A stretch of 45,876 bases of DNA from an uncultured Alphaproteobacteria bacterium (lineage in GTDB: Bacteria > Pseudomonadota > Alphaproteobacteria > RF32 > CAG-239). The notes under the pieces were generated by a model. That model saw only the letters and a list, made by a program, of their open reading frames with translations, was not told where the DNA came from and did not search any database. Shown piece by piece: positions 38,728 to 45,876 of this stretch. Numbering within the stretch: position 1 is the stretch's first letter; every line of letters starts with the position of its first letter. Location: contig CAJTJB010000009.1 in NCBI GenBank assembly GCA_910576955.1, positions 1-45,876 of the forward strand. Direction: 5' to 3'. The position numbers and the translations under genes were made by a program.

Positions 38728-39837
38728 TCATTTAAACAGATCATTGCCTTTTTGCCGTGCAATAATGGCATCGCGCTGCTGTTTGCGTCCGATAAGCGCC
38801 ACGGCTAATTCTTTGCTGACCGGCTTATCTTTATCGCCCAAACCTTGCGGTGCGAGCTCCGATACTTTCTCGGGATTATCTTTTGCCAGCGCTTTAAGCG
38901 TCGGTTGCAAATCCGTTTTAAGGTTCACGCCGGCTTTTTCCAAATCCGCAAGCGTCATCTGCTCTTTGCCCGCCGCGAGTTTATCAAATTCCAGCTCTGC
39001 CGACGACTTAACCTTGATTTTCGATAAATCCGGCTTTTCCGCAACCACATTCAGCTCTGTTTTAAGGCTCGGCGCCTTGGCAATATGGATGTCCTTGAGG
39101 TTAAGATCACGCACCTGAACATCAATATGCGGCGCGCTGACTTCAAGCGTATCAGAAAGTTTCAGACGCTCCGGCGCTGCCGTTTGCTGAACAGGCTCTT
39201 TAGCCGCGCGTTCTTCTGCCAATGCTTTTTCGGCAGCAAGGCGCGCCTGTCGTTCTTCTTCAAGCTGTTTTTGCAATTGGCTTTCTTTCTCATCAAGCCG
39301 CTCTTTAAACACATCCACGCCCATCCAAGACGCCATCGCCGCCATAAACATCTGCGCCAACACGTCATCGCTTGAGTTGTCTTCCCCCTCTTTTCCTAAC
39401 ATATCGGTAAACAACCCGAACAAGCCCGAATATTGTTCTTTTGCCTTGCTTTCCGGCGTCACCAGTTCCTGCTTTTCTTGCTTAACTTGTTCTTCCGCTT
39501 TCTCTTCATACTGCACCGGATTGGAGTTTGTCACCGGCATTTCCGCCTGCTGCGTTTCCACCATCGCCGGTTCAGCGGCATTTTCCTCATACTGCACCGG
39601 TGCCGAATTCGTTTCCGGCATCTCCGCCTGTTGTGCCTGCTGCATCACCGGAGCCTCATTTACCACCGTTTGCTCTTGTGTTTGCGCCGGTGTTTCTTTC
39701 ACCTCCGGCTCTTTTTCTTTATCCTTATTCTTTTTCTTGTCTTTTTGCTTTTCAATCCATTTGCCGAGCATTTCCTTGCCCAATTCCTCACCGTACGACA
39801 AGATGCTGACCGTCAATAAATCTTTCGCTTTACTCAT
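38728..39837 (-). CDS. Acidic repeat protein with C-terminal domain shared with its neighbour (B)
   Basis: A 369-residue protein of unknown function. Layout: short N-terminal helix (1-30), Lys-rich then Glu/Gln/Pro-rich linker (31-130) with two copies of an AEMP-TNS-PVQYEE unit (72-85 and 98-112), a helical part (135-178), a coiled coil (about 179-215, QLQKQLEEERQARLAAEKAL) and a C-terminal domain (290-369). The last 80 residues align with the last 81 of the upstream gene product (LADLEKAG with VKDLAEMG; GLGDKDKPVSKELAVALI with GLGLEGESPVTKDFAFAVI). No signal peptide. AGGAG precedes the ATG; 19 bases separate the two genes. Confidence 0.72.
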   Translation of the reverse strand: MSKAKDLLTVSILSYGEELGKEMLGKWIEKQKDKKKNKDKEKEPEVKETPAQTQEQTVVNEAPVMQQAQQAEMPETNSAPVQYEENAAEPAMVETQQAEMPVTNSNPVQYEEKAEEQVKQEKQELVTPESKAKEQYSGLFGLFTDMLGKEGEDNSSDDVLAQMFMAAMASWMGVDVFKERLDEKESQLQKQLEEERQARLAAEKALAEERAAKEPVQQTAAPERLKLSDTLEVSAPHIDVQVRDLNLKDIHIAKAPSLKTELNVVAEKPDLSKIKVKSSAELEFDKLAAGKEQMTLADLEKAGVNLKTDLQPTLKALAKDNPEKVSELAPQGLGDKDKPVSKELAVALIGRKQQRDAIIARQKGNDLFK

Positions 39838-39856
39838 AGCCGTTATCTCCTATTGT

Positions 39857-41584
39857 CTAGTGTACGTGATCCTTTTGCCATGCCTTAACTTTGTTGCGTG
39901 TCTCAACGCGCTCAATAACGGCAAAAGCAAAATCTTTGGTAACCGGAGACTCGCCCTCCAGCCCCAAACCGTCGCGAACTTTTTTCTGGATATTCTCGGA
40001 CGTACCGTTTTCTTTGTTAAACATCTTATTGAGCACAAAGTCAAAATCTTGCCGTGTTGCGCCCATCTCTGCCAAATCTTTAACCAACAACGCATCCCTG
40101 CCGTGCTTTTTGCACATATCGGCATACGCCTGTTCAATCCTCGGATCGACAAGTTTAATATCTTCGGGCTTAACCTTAACCTCAAGATTCAAAGTAGCAG
40201 GTTTAACCATATCAGCCGCAATCGGCTCAAGCGTTCTGCGTTCTTGTTTTGCCGCTGGCATATTTTCAACCGCCACACCGGTCATTTCCGCCACTTTTGC
40301 CATTTTTTCCTTATCATTCGGGTCAATTGCCGCAAAAAATTCCATCGACGCGCCCGAACGTTTGAAACCCTCGCCCATTGCCTGATTAGCATGCAGCGGT
40401 TCCATCACGCATTTTTGGACAATAACCGCCGTTGCCTCAACACCAAAGGTATCAATCATTTTTTTCAAAGCGCCGTCTTTATCCTGCATCTTGATAGGAT
40501 GAGCTTCCGTTCCCTCCATCATTTTCCGGATTTCGGCAACTTTTGCATCTTGTTTCATACTGTCTTTAACAGACACTTCCACCGTCTTCTCACTCACCGT
40601 CGCCTGCGTTTTTTTGTTTGCATCGGCAGTCATCTCCGCTTTAACGCTGTTGCGAGCCGCCTCATCAACTTTCTGTTCTTTTTTCACCGGCTCGGCAGTC
40701 TGCTCAACTTTCGGCTCTTTTTTCACCGGCTCGGCAGTCTGCTCAACTTTCGGCTCTTTTTTCACCGGCTCGACAGTCTGTTCAACTTTTTTATTTTCTT
40801 CCGCCGCCTGTACAACTTTATGCTCTTCTTTTACCGGTTCGGCTGTCGGCACAATAACAAAGTCGTCTTCTTCAACAGCCTGCTCGACTTTCTGCTCTTT
40901 TTTCACCGGCTCGGCAGTCTGCTCACCTTTTTTATTTTCTTCCGCCGCCTGTTCAACTTTAGGCTCTTCCTTCACCGGCTCGGCTGCTGCTTTTGTTTTA
41001 TCGGCAAGCTGTGTAATATTCGAGCGGGCAAGCAGCTCATCAAAACGCTTTCCGCCGATTTCCGCACCATATGCCTCAATCATCCGTTTTTTAATATTAT
41101 CAAGCAAAGCCGCCTTATCACCGGCAAACCCCTCAAGGTTTAAGTTAAAATCGGCAACAGTGGCATTGCCCATCATTTCGTCTTTGGTAAACGCGGTTAC
41201 GCCTGCGGCATCAATCGCCGGAACACCGCAGTCCACCATAGCAAGCCCAACGGCTGTGCGCTCTTTAAAGCCCATCCAAAATTGCTCATCGGCAGAAAGT
41301 TTCTTCCCCTTGCCGACTTTTTCCATTAATTTCTTTTGATTTTTCTCATCTAATTCTTCAATAGCGCTAATCACAAATTTATCATCACTAACTTTAGCGG
41401 TCGTCATCCCGATTTTCTGCTTGCCGACTTTAATTTCGCGGCTGATAGTACCGTCTTTATTTTCGACTGCCTTTGGCTTTTTAGAAAAAAATCCGCCCAC
41501 CATATCGACAATTTCGTCTTTATGTTTATTCAGTTCATCTCCGGCTTTTTCTTTTCCTTTATTAAACAAATCACCGATACTCAT
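39857..41584 (-). CDS. Acidic repeat protein with C-terminal domain shared with its neighbour (A)
   Basis: A 575-residue protein of unknown function. An N-terminal part (1-195) with a start like small amphipathic proteins (IGDLFNKGKEKAGDELNKHK) is followed by a Lys/Glu/Pro repeat region (about 199-303) built from 13-residue units of the form TAEPVKKEPKVEQ, then a helical region (about 320-490) and a C-terminal domain (495-575) shared with the next gene. The repeats are also seen as 39-base DNA repeats. No signal peptide is seen, although the repeats recall the periplasm-spanning Pro/Lys/Glu linkers of TonB. The ATG at 41584 has GGAGG upstream. First gene of a two-gene unit. Confidence 0.72.
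   Translation of the reverse strand: MSIGDLFNKGKEKAGDELNKHKDEIVDMVGGFFSKKPKAVENKDGTISREIKVGKQKIGMTTAKVSDDKFVISAIEELDEKNQKKLMEKVGKGKKLSADEQFWMGFKERTAVGLAMVDCGVPAIDAAGVTAFTKDEMMGNATVADFNLNLEGFAGDKAALLDNIKKRMIEAYGAEIGGKRFDELLARSNITQLADKTKAAAEPVKEEPKVEQAAEENKKGEQTAEPVKKEQKVEQAVEEDDFVIVPTAEPVKEEHKVVQAAEENKKVEQTVEPVKKEPKVEQTAEPVKKEPKVEQTAEPVKKEQKVDEAARNSVKAEMTADANKKTQATVSEKTVEVSVKDSMKQDAKVAEIRKMMEGTEAHPIKMQDKDGALKKMIDTFGVEATAVIVQKCVMEPLHANQAMGEGFKRSGASMEFFAAIDPNDKEKMAKVAEMTGVAVENMPAAKQERRTLEPIAADMVKPATLNLEVKVKPEDIKLVDPRIEQAYADMCKKHGRDALLVKDLAEMGATRQDFDFVLNKMFNKENGTSENIQKKVRDGLGLEGESPVTKDFAFAVIERVETRNKVKAWQKDHVH
40669..40990. repeat. 39-base coding tandem repeats
   Basis: Units of about 39 bases (CTCGGCAGTCTGCTCAACTT and on) encode the TAEPVKKEPKVEQ repeats. 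Two adjacent units near 40690-40770 are almost identical, showing recent expansion; outer units have drifted. The number of units is likely to vary between strains. Confidence 0.85.
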
Positions 41585-41689
41585 AGCAACCTCCATATAG
41601 AAAAATAATGAAGAATAATAAAATCCATATCTTAATAATATCCTAAAATTCCCCCCAAGTCAAACAAAAAACGCACCCAACCGCACATA

Positions 41690-42135
41690 CCTCCTCCACG
41701 GAAAGGGGTAAGGGGGATGGGGACAACCATCTATCCTTATTCCCCTTTAACTGTCATCGCTCCGAGCGAAGCGAGGTCAAGCGATCTCGTTCAACAGGAG
41801 AATACCATACTCTCACAAGATCCCTTGACGAATGGCTTTGCCATTCGAGGGATGACGTTTAAATTTAATTCCCCCCCAAAAAAAACGCTGCGTTTCCATT
41901 ATTCTCCCCCCCTGAAAGAACTCGCGCTTTAAAACCTCCTCCCCCTTGAGGGGGGGAGGACGGATGGGGGTGAAACCATCTATCTAATAAGTCATTGCAA
42001 GGAGCACCGCAACACTGCAATCTCAATCAGCATAAAAACCTCCCCATCCCCTACCCCCTTCCTCCACGGGAAGGGGAAATCCTCGCTGCAAACATCTCCT
42101 CCCCCTTGAGGGGGGAGGATGGGTGGGGGTGAAAA
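41690..42135. repeat. Large cluster of REP-like palindromes
   Basis: CCTCCACGGAAAGGGG with GGGGGATGGGGACAAC (about 41690-41728). TCATCGCTCCGAGCGAAGCGAGGTCAAGCGATCTC, then an inverted unit AAGATCCCTTGACGAATGGCTTTGCCATTCGAGGGATGACG (about 41753-41857). CCTCCCCCTTGAGGGGGGGAGG (about 41936-41974). A degraded TCATTGCAAGGAGC unit (about 41990). CCCCTTCCTCCACGGGAAGGGG (about 42053). CTCCCCCTTGAGGGGGGAGG with ATGGGTGGGGGTGA (about 42097-42133). No gene in 41585-42305. Confidence 0.75.
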
Positions 42136-42164
42136 CAATCAATCCTTACCCTCACCATACTCAC

Positions 42165-42305
42165 GGCTGTTGTAGTAAAAAAAAACGCGGAATTTTAGTA
42201 GTGAGCCCCAAATGTCCTGCTAGGGAGGGGAGCGTACATAGAAGTACGTGACCCGACCGACGTCAGGCCTCCATTTGGGAACTCAATGCTAAAATTACAC
42301 GGTTT
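42165..42305. repeat. Long GTAC-apex hairpin element 3, 3' of dnaJ
   Basis: AATTTTAG (42191) pairs with CTAAAATT (to 42296), and CCCAAATG with CATTTGGG further in. The apex is GTAC-N6-GTAC (42234-42247). The preceding GGCTGTTGTAGTAAAAAAAAACGCGGAATTTT matches element 1 (about 29501-29532). It ends ten bases from the dnaJ stop. Confidence 0.72.
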
Positions 42306-43436
42306 TTATGAGAAGAGCTTGCTCCAAAAAGACTTAACTTCCTCCTCATCTTCCGGCGTTTCCTGCTCAAATTGCTTGAGGCACTCTTTCTGCTTGTCGT
42401 TAAGCTTGGAGGGAATCACCACCTTGAACTGGACAAACAAATCGCCGCGCCGGTCGGCATTCATATAGCGCATACCTTTGCCTTTAAGGCGCAGACGGTC
42501 GCCGGGCTGTGTGCCGGGCTTAACCTCAACTTCGATTTCCTCGCCGTCAATGCCTTTGAGCTTAAAAGCGCCGCCCAGAGCCGCTTTTGCCATCGAAATC
42601 GGGGTTTCCACAAACAAATCCGCCCCGTCGCGCTCGTATGTGTTGTGGTGTTTCACGGTAATAAAAACGTATAAATCGCCTTTCGGTCCGCCGCGTTTGC
42701 CAACCTCGCCCTCGCCGGAAACGCGCATCCGCGTACCGTTTTCAATACCGGCAGGAATTTTGATTTTTAAAGATTTTTCGACCTTTTCTTTGCCTGTGCC
42801 GCGGCATTTTTTGCATTTTTCCAAAACGACACGCCCGGCACCGCGGCATTGCGGACAGGTGGTTTCAAACACGAAAAAACCGCCCTGTTGGGTGCGAACT
42901 TTTCCCGTACCACCGCAGGTGGCGCAAACCGGCGCTTCTTTGCCATCCGCCGTGCCATGCCCGTGGCATTGTTCACATTCTTTGGAGGTGGTGATGCTGA
43001 TTTCTTTTTCGATACCGGCAAACGCCTCTTCCAGTGTCATTGTCACGTCATAGCGGATATCTTCGCCGCGTTCGGCATATGAGCGTTGGCGCGAACGCCC
43101 CTGCCCCGTAAATTCGGAAAAAATATCGGAAAAGACATCGGCAAACCCGGCACCCGTAAAGTCAAACCCGTTAAACGGATTAGCACCCGCGCCGCCGCCC
43201 ATACCACCGGCAAACGCCTGATGCCCGTAACGGTCATATGCCGCGCGTTTTTGCTCGTCTTTAAGAACCTCATAGGCTTCGTTAATTTCTTTAAATTTGG
43301 CTTCCGCCTCTTTATTATCGGGGTTGCGGTCAGGGTGATATTGCATAGCAAGCTTGCGGTAAGCCTTTTTCAGTTCATCCGCCGTTGCGGTTTTGCTCAC
43401 GCCCAAAGTTTCGTAATAGTCAGCCGTTGTACTCAT
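42306..43436 (-). CDS. dnaJ: Chaperone DnaJ
   Basis: DnaJ delivers unfolded proteins to DnaK and stimulates its ATPase. The 376-residue protein has the J domain (residues 5-75, with HPD in YHPDRNP), a Gly/Phe-rich linker (about 76-110), the zinc region with four CxxCxGxG motifs (CEQCHGHG, CATCGGTG, CPQCRGAG, CKKCRGTG), then the substrate-binding C-terminal domains and an acidic end. Length is normal. dnaK is not next to it within the window. Confidence 0.96.
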   Translation of the reverse strand: MSTTADYYETLGVSKTATADELKKAYRKLAMQYHPDRNPDNKEAEAKFKEINEAYEVLKDEQKRAAYDRYGHQAFAGGMGGGAGANPFNGFDFTGAGFADVFSDIFSEFTGQGRSRQRSYAERGEDIRYDVTMTLEEAFAGIEKEISITTSKECEQCHGHGTADGKEAPVCATCGGTGKVRTQQGGFFVFETTCPQCRGAGRVVLEKCKKCRGTGKEKVEKSLKIKIPAGIENGTRMRVSGEGEVGKRGGPKGDLYVFITVKHHNTYERDGADLFVETPISMAKAALGGAFKLKGIDGEEIEVEVKPGTQPGDRLRLKGKGMRYMNADRRGDLFVQFKVVIPSKLNDKQKECLKQFEQETPEDEEEVKSFWSKLFS

Positions 43437-43573
43437 TCTCTAATAACCATTATCAATTTTTCATTTTAAATCTTAAGGTTATTTAGGAATATTTATGCAC
43501 CAATGCAAGCTTTTTAACAACACTGTAAACATTTTTTATCTCATAGGCATCAAAAACCGCCTCGATAAACACA

Positions 43574-43930
43574 TCAGCAGTTAACGGACTGCACGTTAGA
43601 AACCACGTCATTGCTGATGGTCACGTTAACGGTGCAGGTGATGCCGGCTTGTCCCGCGGGGAGATTGTTATACGAAATCAACTCGCCGCCGCCCACCGGA
43701 CGATAATTGGTGTAATACACCCACATCACATCGCCGTTGGCAAGGTTACGCACGGTATTCGGCGCGCCGTTAGTGTTAAAAAGCGAGTTCACACTCTGCC
43801 CTTTATAGGCATTAATTCCCTGCACGGGATAATACGCGCGGCTCGAACCGTTGCCGCAGGTCAAACATTCGCAGCCGGAAAGCGCCAATGCCGCCCCCAG
43901 AAACGCCGCCGCAATATATCTCTTTTTCAT
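43574..43930 (-). CDS. BamE/SmpA-like lipoprotein 1
   Basis: A 118-residue lipoprotein: signal ending in LSGC (Cys20). The mature part has the BamE-type pattern: GQSVNSLFNTNGAPNTVRNL, then DVMWVYYTNYRP, then beta strands and a final VQSVNC. BamE is part of the outer-membrane protein insertion machinery; small paralogues of unknown role are common. The ATG at 43930 has GGAGG upstream. The next gene (44141) encodes a related protein, so this is a diverged pair. Confidence 0.68.
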   Translation of the reverse strand: MKKRYIAAAFLGAALALSGCECLTCGNGSSRAYYPVQGINAYKGQSVNSLFNTNGAPNTVRNLANGDVMWVYYTNYRPVGGGELISYNNLPAGQAGITCTVNVTISNDVVSNVQSVNC

Positions 43931-43992
43931 ATGCACCTCCAAGAAAAATAAAAACCGCAAGAGATATAATCAGCTTATGCAAAATTACAACC

Positions 43993-44023
43993 CAAAAAAA
44001 CAAAAAGCAGGTTGAAAGCCTGC
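43993..44023 (-). terminator. Terminator of the 44141 lipoprotein gene
   Basis: Read leftward: GCAGG, loop, CCTGC followed by TTTTTGTTTTTTT. It lies between the two lipoprotein genes, beyond the perfect palindrome at 44054-44113. Confidence 0.7.
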
Positions 44024-44053
44024 GTAGCAATGGGTGGGATAAATTGCGGTGCT

Positions 44054-44113
44054 ATCGTCAAATTCCCGACTGCAGTGTACAAAAGGCGTACATAAAGAAG
44101 GGAATTTGACGAT
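44054..44113. repeat. GTAC-apex hairpin element 4 with perfect 14-base arms
   Basis: ATCGTCAAATTCCC (44054-44067) and GGGAATTTGACGAT (44100-44113) are perfect inverted repeats. The centre holds GTAC-N7-GTAC (44077-44091). It is 28 bases past the stop of the minus-strand lipoprotein gene, the same setting as elements 1-3. Confidence 0.8.
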
Positions 44114-44140
44114 TTGACCGTGATTTAGCACATCCCCCAA

Positions 44141-44542
44141 TTATTTGCAATCAGTCCACACATTGCGAACATACGTCTTATAAAACTCCACATTCAGCTT
44201 GCACAAACTATTCGCCGTATACTTGTCAAGTTCGCAATATTTAACCGTCCGCCCTTTGCCTTCAGCGCGGTCATAGTCCACATAATATGTCCAGAGAATA
44301 ACGTCATTACCGACATATTTGGCGTGCATCGGCTCTTCAAAATCATCAAAGAAATCGCGCATTTGCTGCCCTTGTTCAATTTCGAAGCCGGCAACTTTAA
44401 AAGTCCGTCCGGTTTCCGGCTGATAGCCGTCTTCAGGGTCACGCACCTGATAAACCAGATTTTCGCCCTCGCGGTTATATTCTTCGCACGGATAACACGC
44501 AGTTAAAGCCAAACATAAAGCCAATAAAGATAAAAAACGCAT
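44141..44542 (-). CDS. BamE/SmpA-like lipoprotein 2
   Basis: A 133-residue lipoprotein with a canonical lipobox LTAC (Cys16). The mature part lines up with the 43574 protein: DVILWTYYVDYDRAEGKG against DVMWVYYTNYRPVGGG, and CKLNVEFYKTYVRNVWTDC against CTVNVTISNDVVSNVQSVNC. Four or more Cys may form disulfides in the periplasm. Unknown partner. The two genes have separate terminators. Confidence 0.66.
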   Translation of the reverse strand: MRFLSLLALCLALTACYPCEEYNREGENLVYQVRDPEDGYQPETGRTFKVAGFEIEQGQQMRDFFDDFEEPMHAKYVGNDVILWTYYVDYDRAEGKGRTVKYCELDKYTANSLCKLNVEFYKTYVRNVWTDCK

Positions 44543-44596
44543 TTTACATCTCCCAAATTTACTATTTTCCGGAAGTATAAAACAAAAAGATTAACA

Positions 44597-45688
44597 TTAG
44601 CTTACCAAACGGCAGATAATTTCATCCAAGAGCAAAAATCCCGCATCGGTGAGGCGGATACCCTCTTCGTCTGCCGCAAGCAGCCCCTGCTCGGCTAAAT
44701 TTTCCATCGCCGCACGGTTAATAAAGGCAAACAAATCCATCCCGCACGATTGTTTGAACGCCGCCGCGCTGATACCCTTTTTGATACGCAGTCCCATCAG
44801 CAACAGCTCTTCCGCCCGCTCAAAGGCAGATAATTCCTCGGTGATACGCCCGTCCACAGTGGCAAAGATTTTTCCACTCGCAGAAAAACGCCCGTGCGCC
44901 CCGTCGCCAAGCCCGATGTAGTCGCGCCCCTGCCAATAAACAAGATTATGCACACTCTCGCTGCCCGAGGCGGCAAAATTAGACACCTCATAGCGTTCAA
45001 GCCCTTGGGAACGCAGATAAAAAACCGTTTGTTCATAGAGGTTTGCCGCTTGTTCCTCATCCAAACCGCTAATATTTTTACAGGCAAAAACCGTTCCCTC
45101 TTCAATGGTGAGCTGATAAAGGGAAATATGTTTTAAGCCGAAAGAAAGCGCCAAATCAATCTCTTTTTGCCAATCTTCCCACTGCTGATGAGGGCGCGCA
45201 TAAATCAGGTCAACAGAAAATTTCGGAAATGCCGCCGCGCCGAGTTCCATTGCCTGTAAAGCCTCCTCAAGCGAATGTGTCCGCCCCAAAAACTTCAGGT
45301 CTGCGACATTAAGCGCCTGCACGCCGAGCGAAAGCCGGTTAATTCCAGCTGTGCGAAAAGCAAGAAATTTCTCGCGTTCAAACGTGTTCGGGTTTGCCTC
45401 CAGAGAAATCTCTGCATCAGAACGTACCGGAAGCCGCTCGGCAATACCGTCCAACACCAGCCCCACGGCAGACGGCGATAAGAGCGAGGGCGTACCCCCG
45501 CCAAAAAACACCGACTTAACCTCCCGTCCGGCAAGATACGGCAAAAACCCGTCCAAATCGGCAAGATAGCGTTGCGCCAGCGCCCCCTCGTCAAACGCCC
45601 TGGGCTTCAGCGCCCGAAAAAAATCACAATACGGACACCTCGACCGACAATACGGAAAATGAATATATATCGAAATCTCTTTAACCAT
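44597..45688 (-). CDS. hemW: HemW, radical SAM heme chaperone (oxygen-independent coproporphyrinogen oxidase-like)
   Basis: A 363-residue HemW-type protein. Radical SAM cluster motif CRSRCPYC (Cys14, Cys18, Cys21), then FFGGGTPSLL, ISLEANPNTF, INRLSLGVQ, FSVDLIYARPHQ, LYQLTIEEGT, YEVSNFA and YIGLGDGAHG, all as in HemW. It lacks the HemN-specific N-terminal extension, so heme trafficking rather than coproporphyrinogen oxidation is likely. Length is normal. No strong ribosome site before the ATG at 45688. Confidence 0.92.
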   Translation of the reverse strand: MVKEISIYIHFPYCRSRCPYCDFFRALKPRAFDEGALAQRYLADLDGFLPYLAGREVKSVFFGGGTPSLLSPSAVGLVLDGIAERLPVRSDAEISLEANPNTFEREKFLAFRTAGINRLSLGVQALNVADLKFLGRTHSLEEALQAMELGAAAFPKFSVDLIYARPHQQWEDWQKEIDLALSFGLKHISLYQLTIEEGTVFACKNISGLDEEQAANLYEQTVFYLRSQGLERYEVSNFAASGSESVHNLVYWQGRDYIGLGDGAHGRFSASGKIFATVDGRITEELSAFERAEELLLMGLRIKKGISAAAFKQSCGMDLFAFINRAAMENLAEQGLLAADEEGIRLTDAGFLLLDEIICRLVS

Positions 45689-45714
45689 TTAAGTTCTTAC
45701 TTTCTGCATCAATT

Positions 45715-45876
45715 TTATCACCCTCACCTAACCTCTCCCCTCAAGGGAGAGGAATATCTAACAGCAAACTTCTTCTTTAACTCCCTCCAAGAGAGAGGAA
45801 TACCAAACAGCAACCACTCCCTCTTTAACTTCCCTCCCCCTTGAGGGGAGAGGAAACTTTCCCTCTTTAAATCCCC
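45715..45876. repeat. REP-like palindromes at the right end
   Basis: CCTCTCCCCTCAAGGGAGAGG (about 45731-45752), a partial CTCCCTCCAAGAGAGAGG (about 45780-45800) and CCTCCCCCTTGAGGGGAGAGG (about 45833-45855). No gene seen. Confidence 0.7.

Noticed and set aside
40669..40990. Regular direct repeats that could suggest a CRISPR array
   Set aside because: The repeats have a 39-base period with no spacers, are a multiple of three and keep the reading frame of protein A. They encode TAEPVKKEPKVEQ units.
39377..41143. A 588-codon open frame on the plus strand
   Set aside because: It lies antisense to two well-supported minus-strand genes with ribosome sites. Its product is a Ser/Cys/Phe-rich mirror of the Glu/Lys/Gln-rich real proteins.

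Overview
The window looks like chromosome from an uncultured, host- or gut-type Gram-negative bacterium, most likely a low-to-mid GC alphaproteobacterium. Support: kdsB (Kdo activation, so LPS), several lipobox lipoproteins, adjacent hfq and hflX, dnaJ, hemW, a RanGAP-like LRR protein and dense intergenic palindromic repeats. Two genes fit that placement poorly: a Firmicutes-style murG and a class II lysyl-tRNA synthetase. I cannot fix the genus from sequence alone.

Layout. 1-10.9 kb: LRR-like protein, the rmuC-murG pair, two tandem paralogous lipoproteins that share a promoter/leader, a membrane protein, tRNA-Ser(CGA), a HELQH metallopeptidase, a TIM-barrel sugar isomerase-like protein, an unknown protein and a hexapeptide acyltransferase. 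11.1-19.5 kb: a compact 8.3-kb integrated virus. 19.8-34.0 kb, almost all on the minus strand: histidine phosphatase with kdsB, a GH24 lysozyme fused to a new N-terminal region, hfq-hflX, two membrane-anchored GT-B-like proteins, lysS, malQ and tsaC. 34.2-37.4 kb, plus strand: pepA and an S41-type peptidase. 37.8-45.7 kb, minus strand: a flavin reductase with a basic tail, two large acidic repeat proteins, dnaJ, two BamE-like lipoproteins and hemW.

The main discovery candidate is the element at about 11,146-19,484. All but one of its genes run rightward in one tightly packed block. In order: a winged-helix protein (possible replication initiator), a zinc ribbon, a HerA/FtsK-type packaging ATPase, a 287-residue putative major capsid protein whose layout recalls corticovirus PM2 P2 (double jelly-roll lineage), several tiny one-TM proteins, a beta-rich penton/spike candidate, two proteins with tail-fibre-type motifs, a membrane-anchored SleB-like wall hydrolase, more tiny membrane proteins and a 43-residue Lys/Arg-rich peptide. 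A leftward HTH gene (repressor candidate) and a cargo acyltransferase close the right end. No integrase, terminase, portal or tail-tube gene is visible. The element is bounded by a 16-bp direct repeat that forms dif-like sites, so integration through host XerC/XerD is likely. A close homologue of the cargo acyltransferase lies just outside the left boundary.

The intergenic DNA carries several structured repeat families. They include REP-like palindromes after many genes, a 156-bp multi-hairpin element found twice inside such palindromes (with one compensatory base-pair change), and four long hairpins that share a GTAC-N6/7-GTAC apex, each placed directly 3' of a gene.
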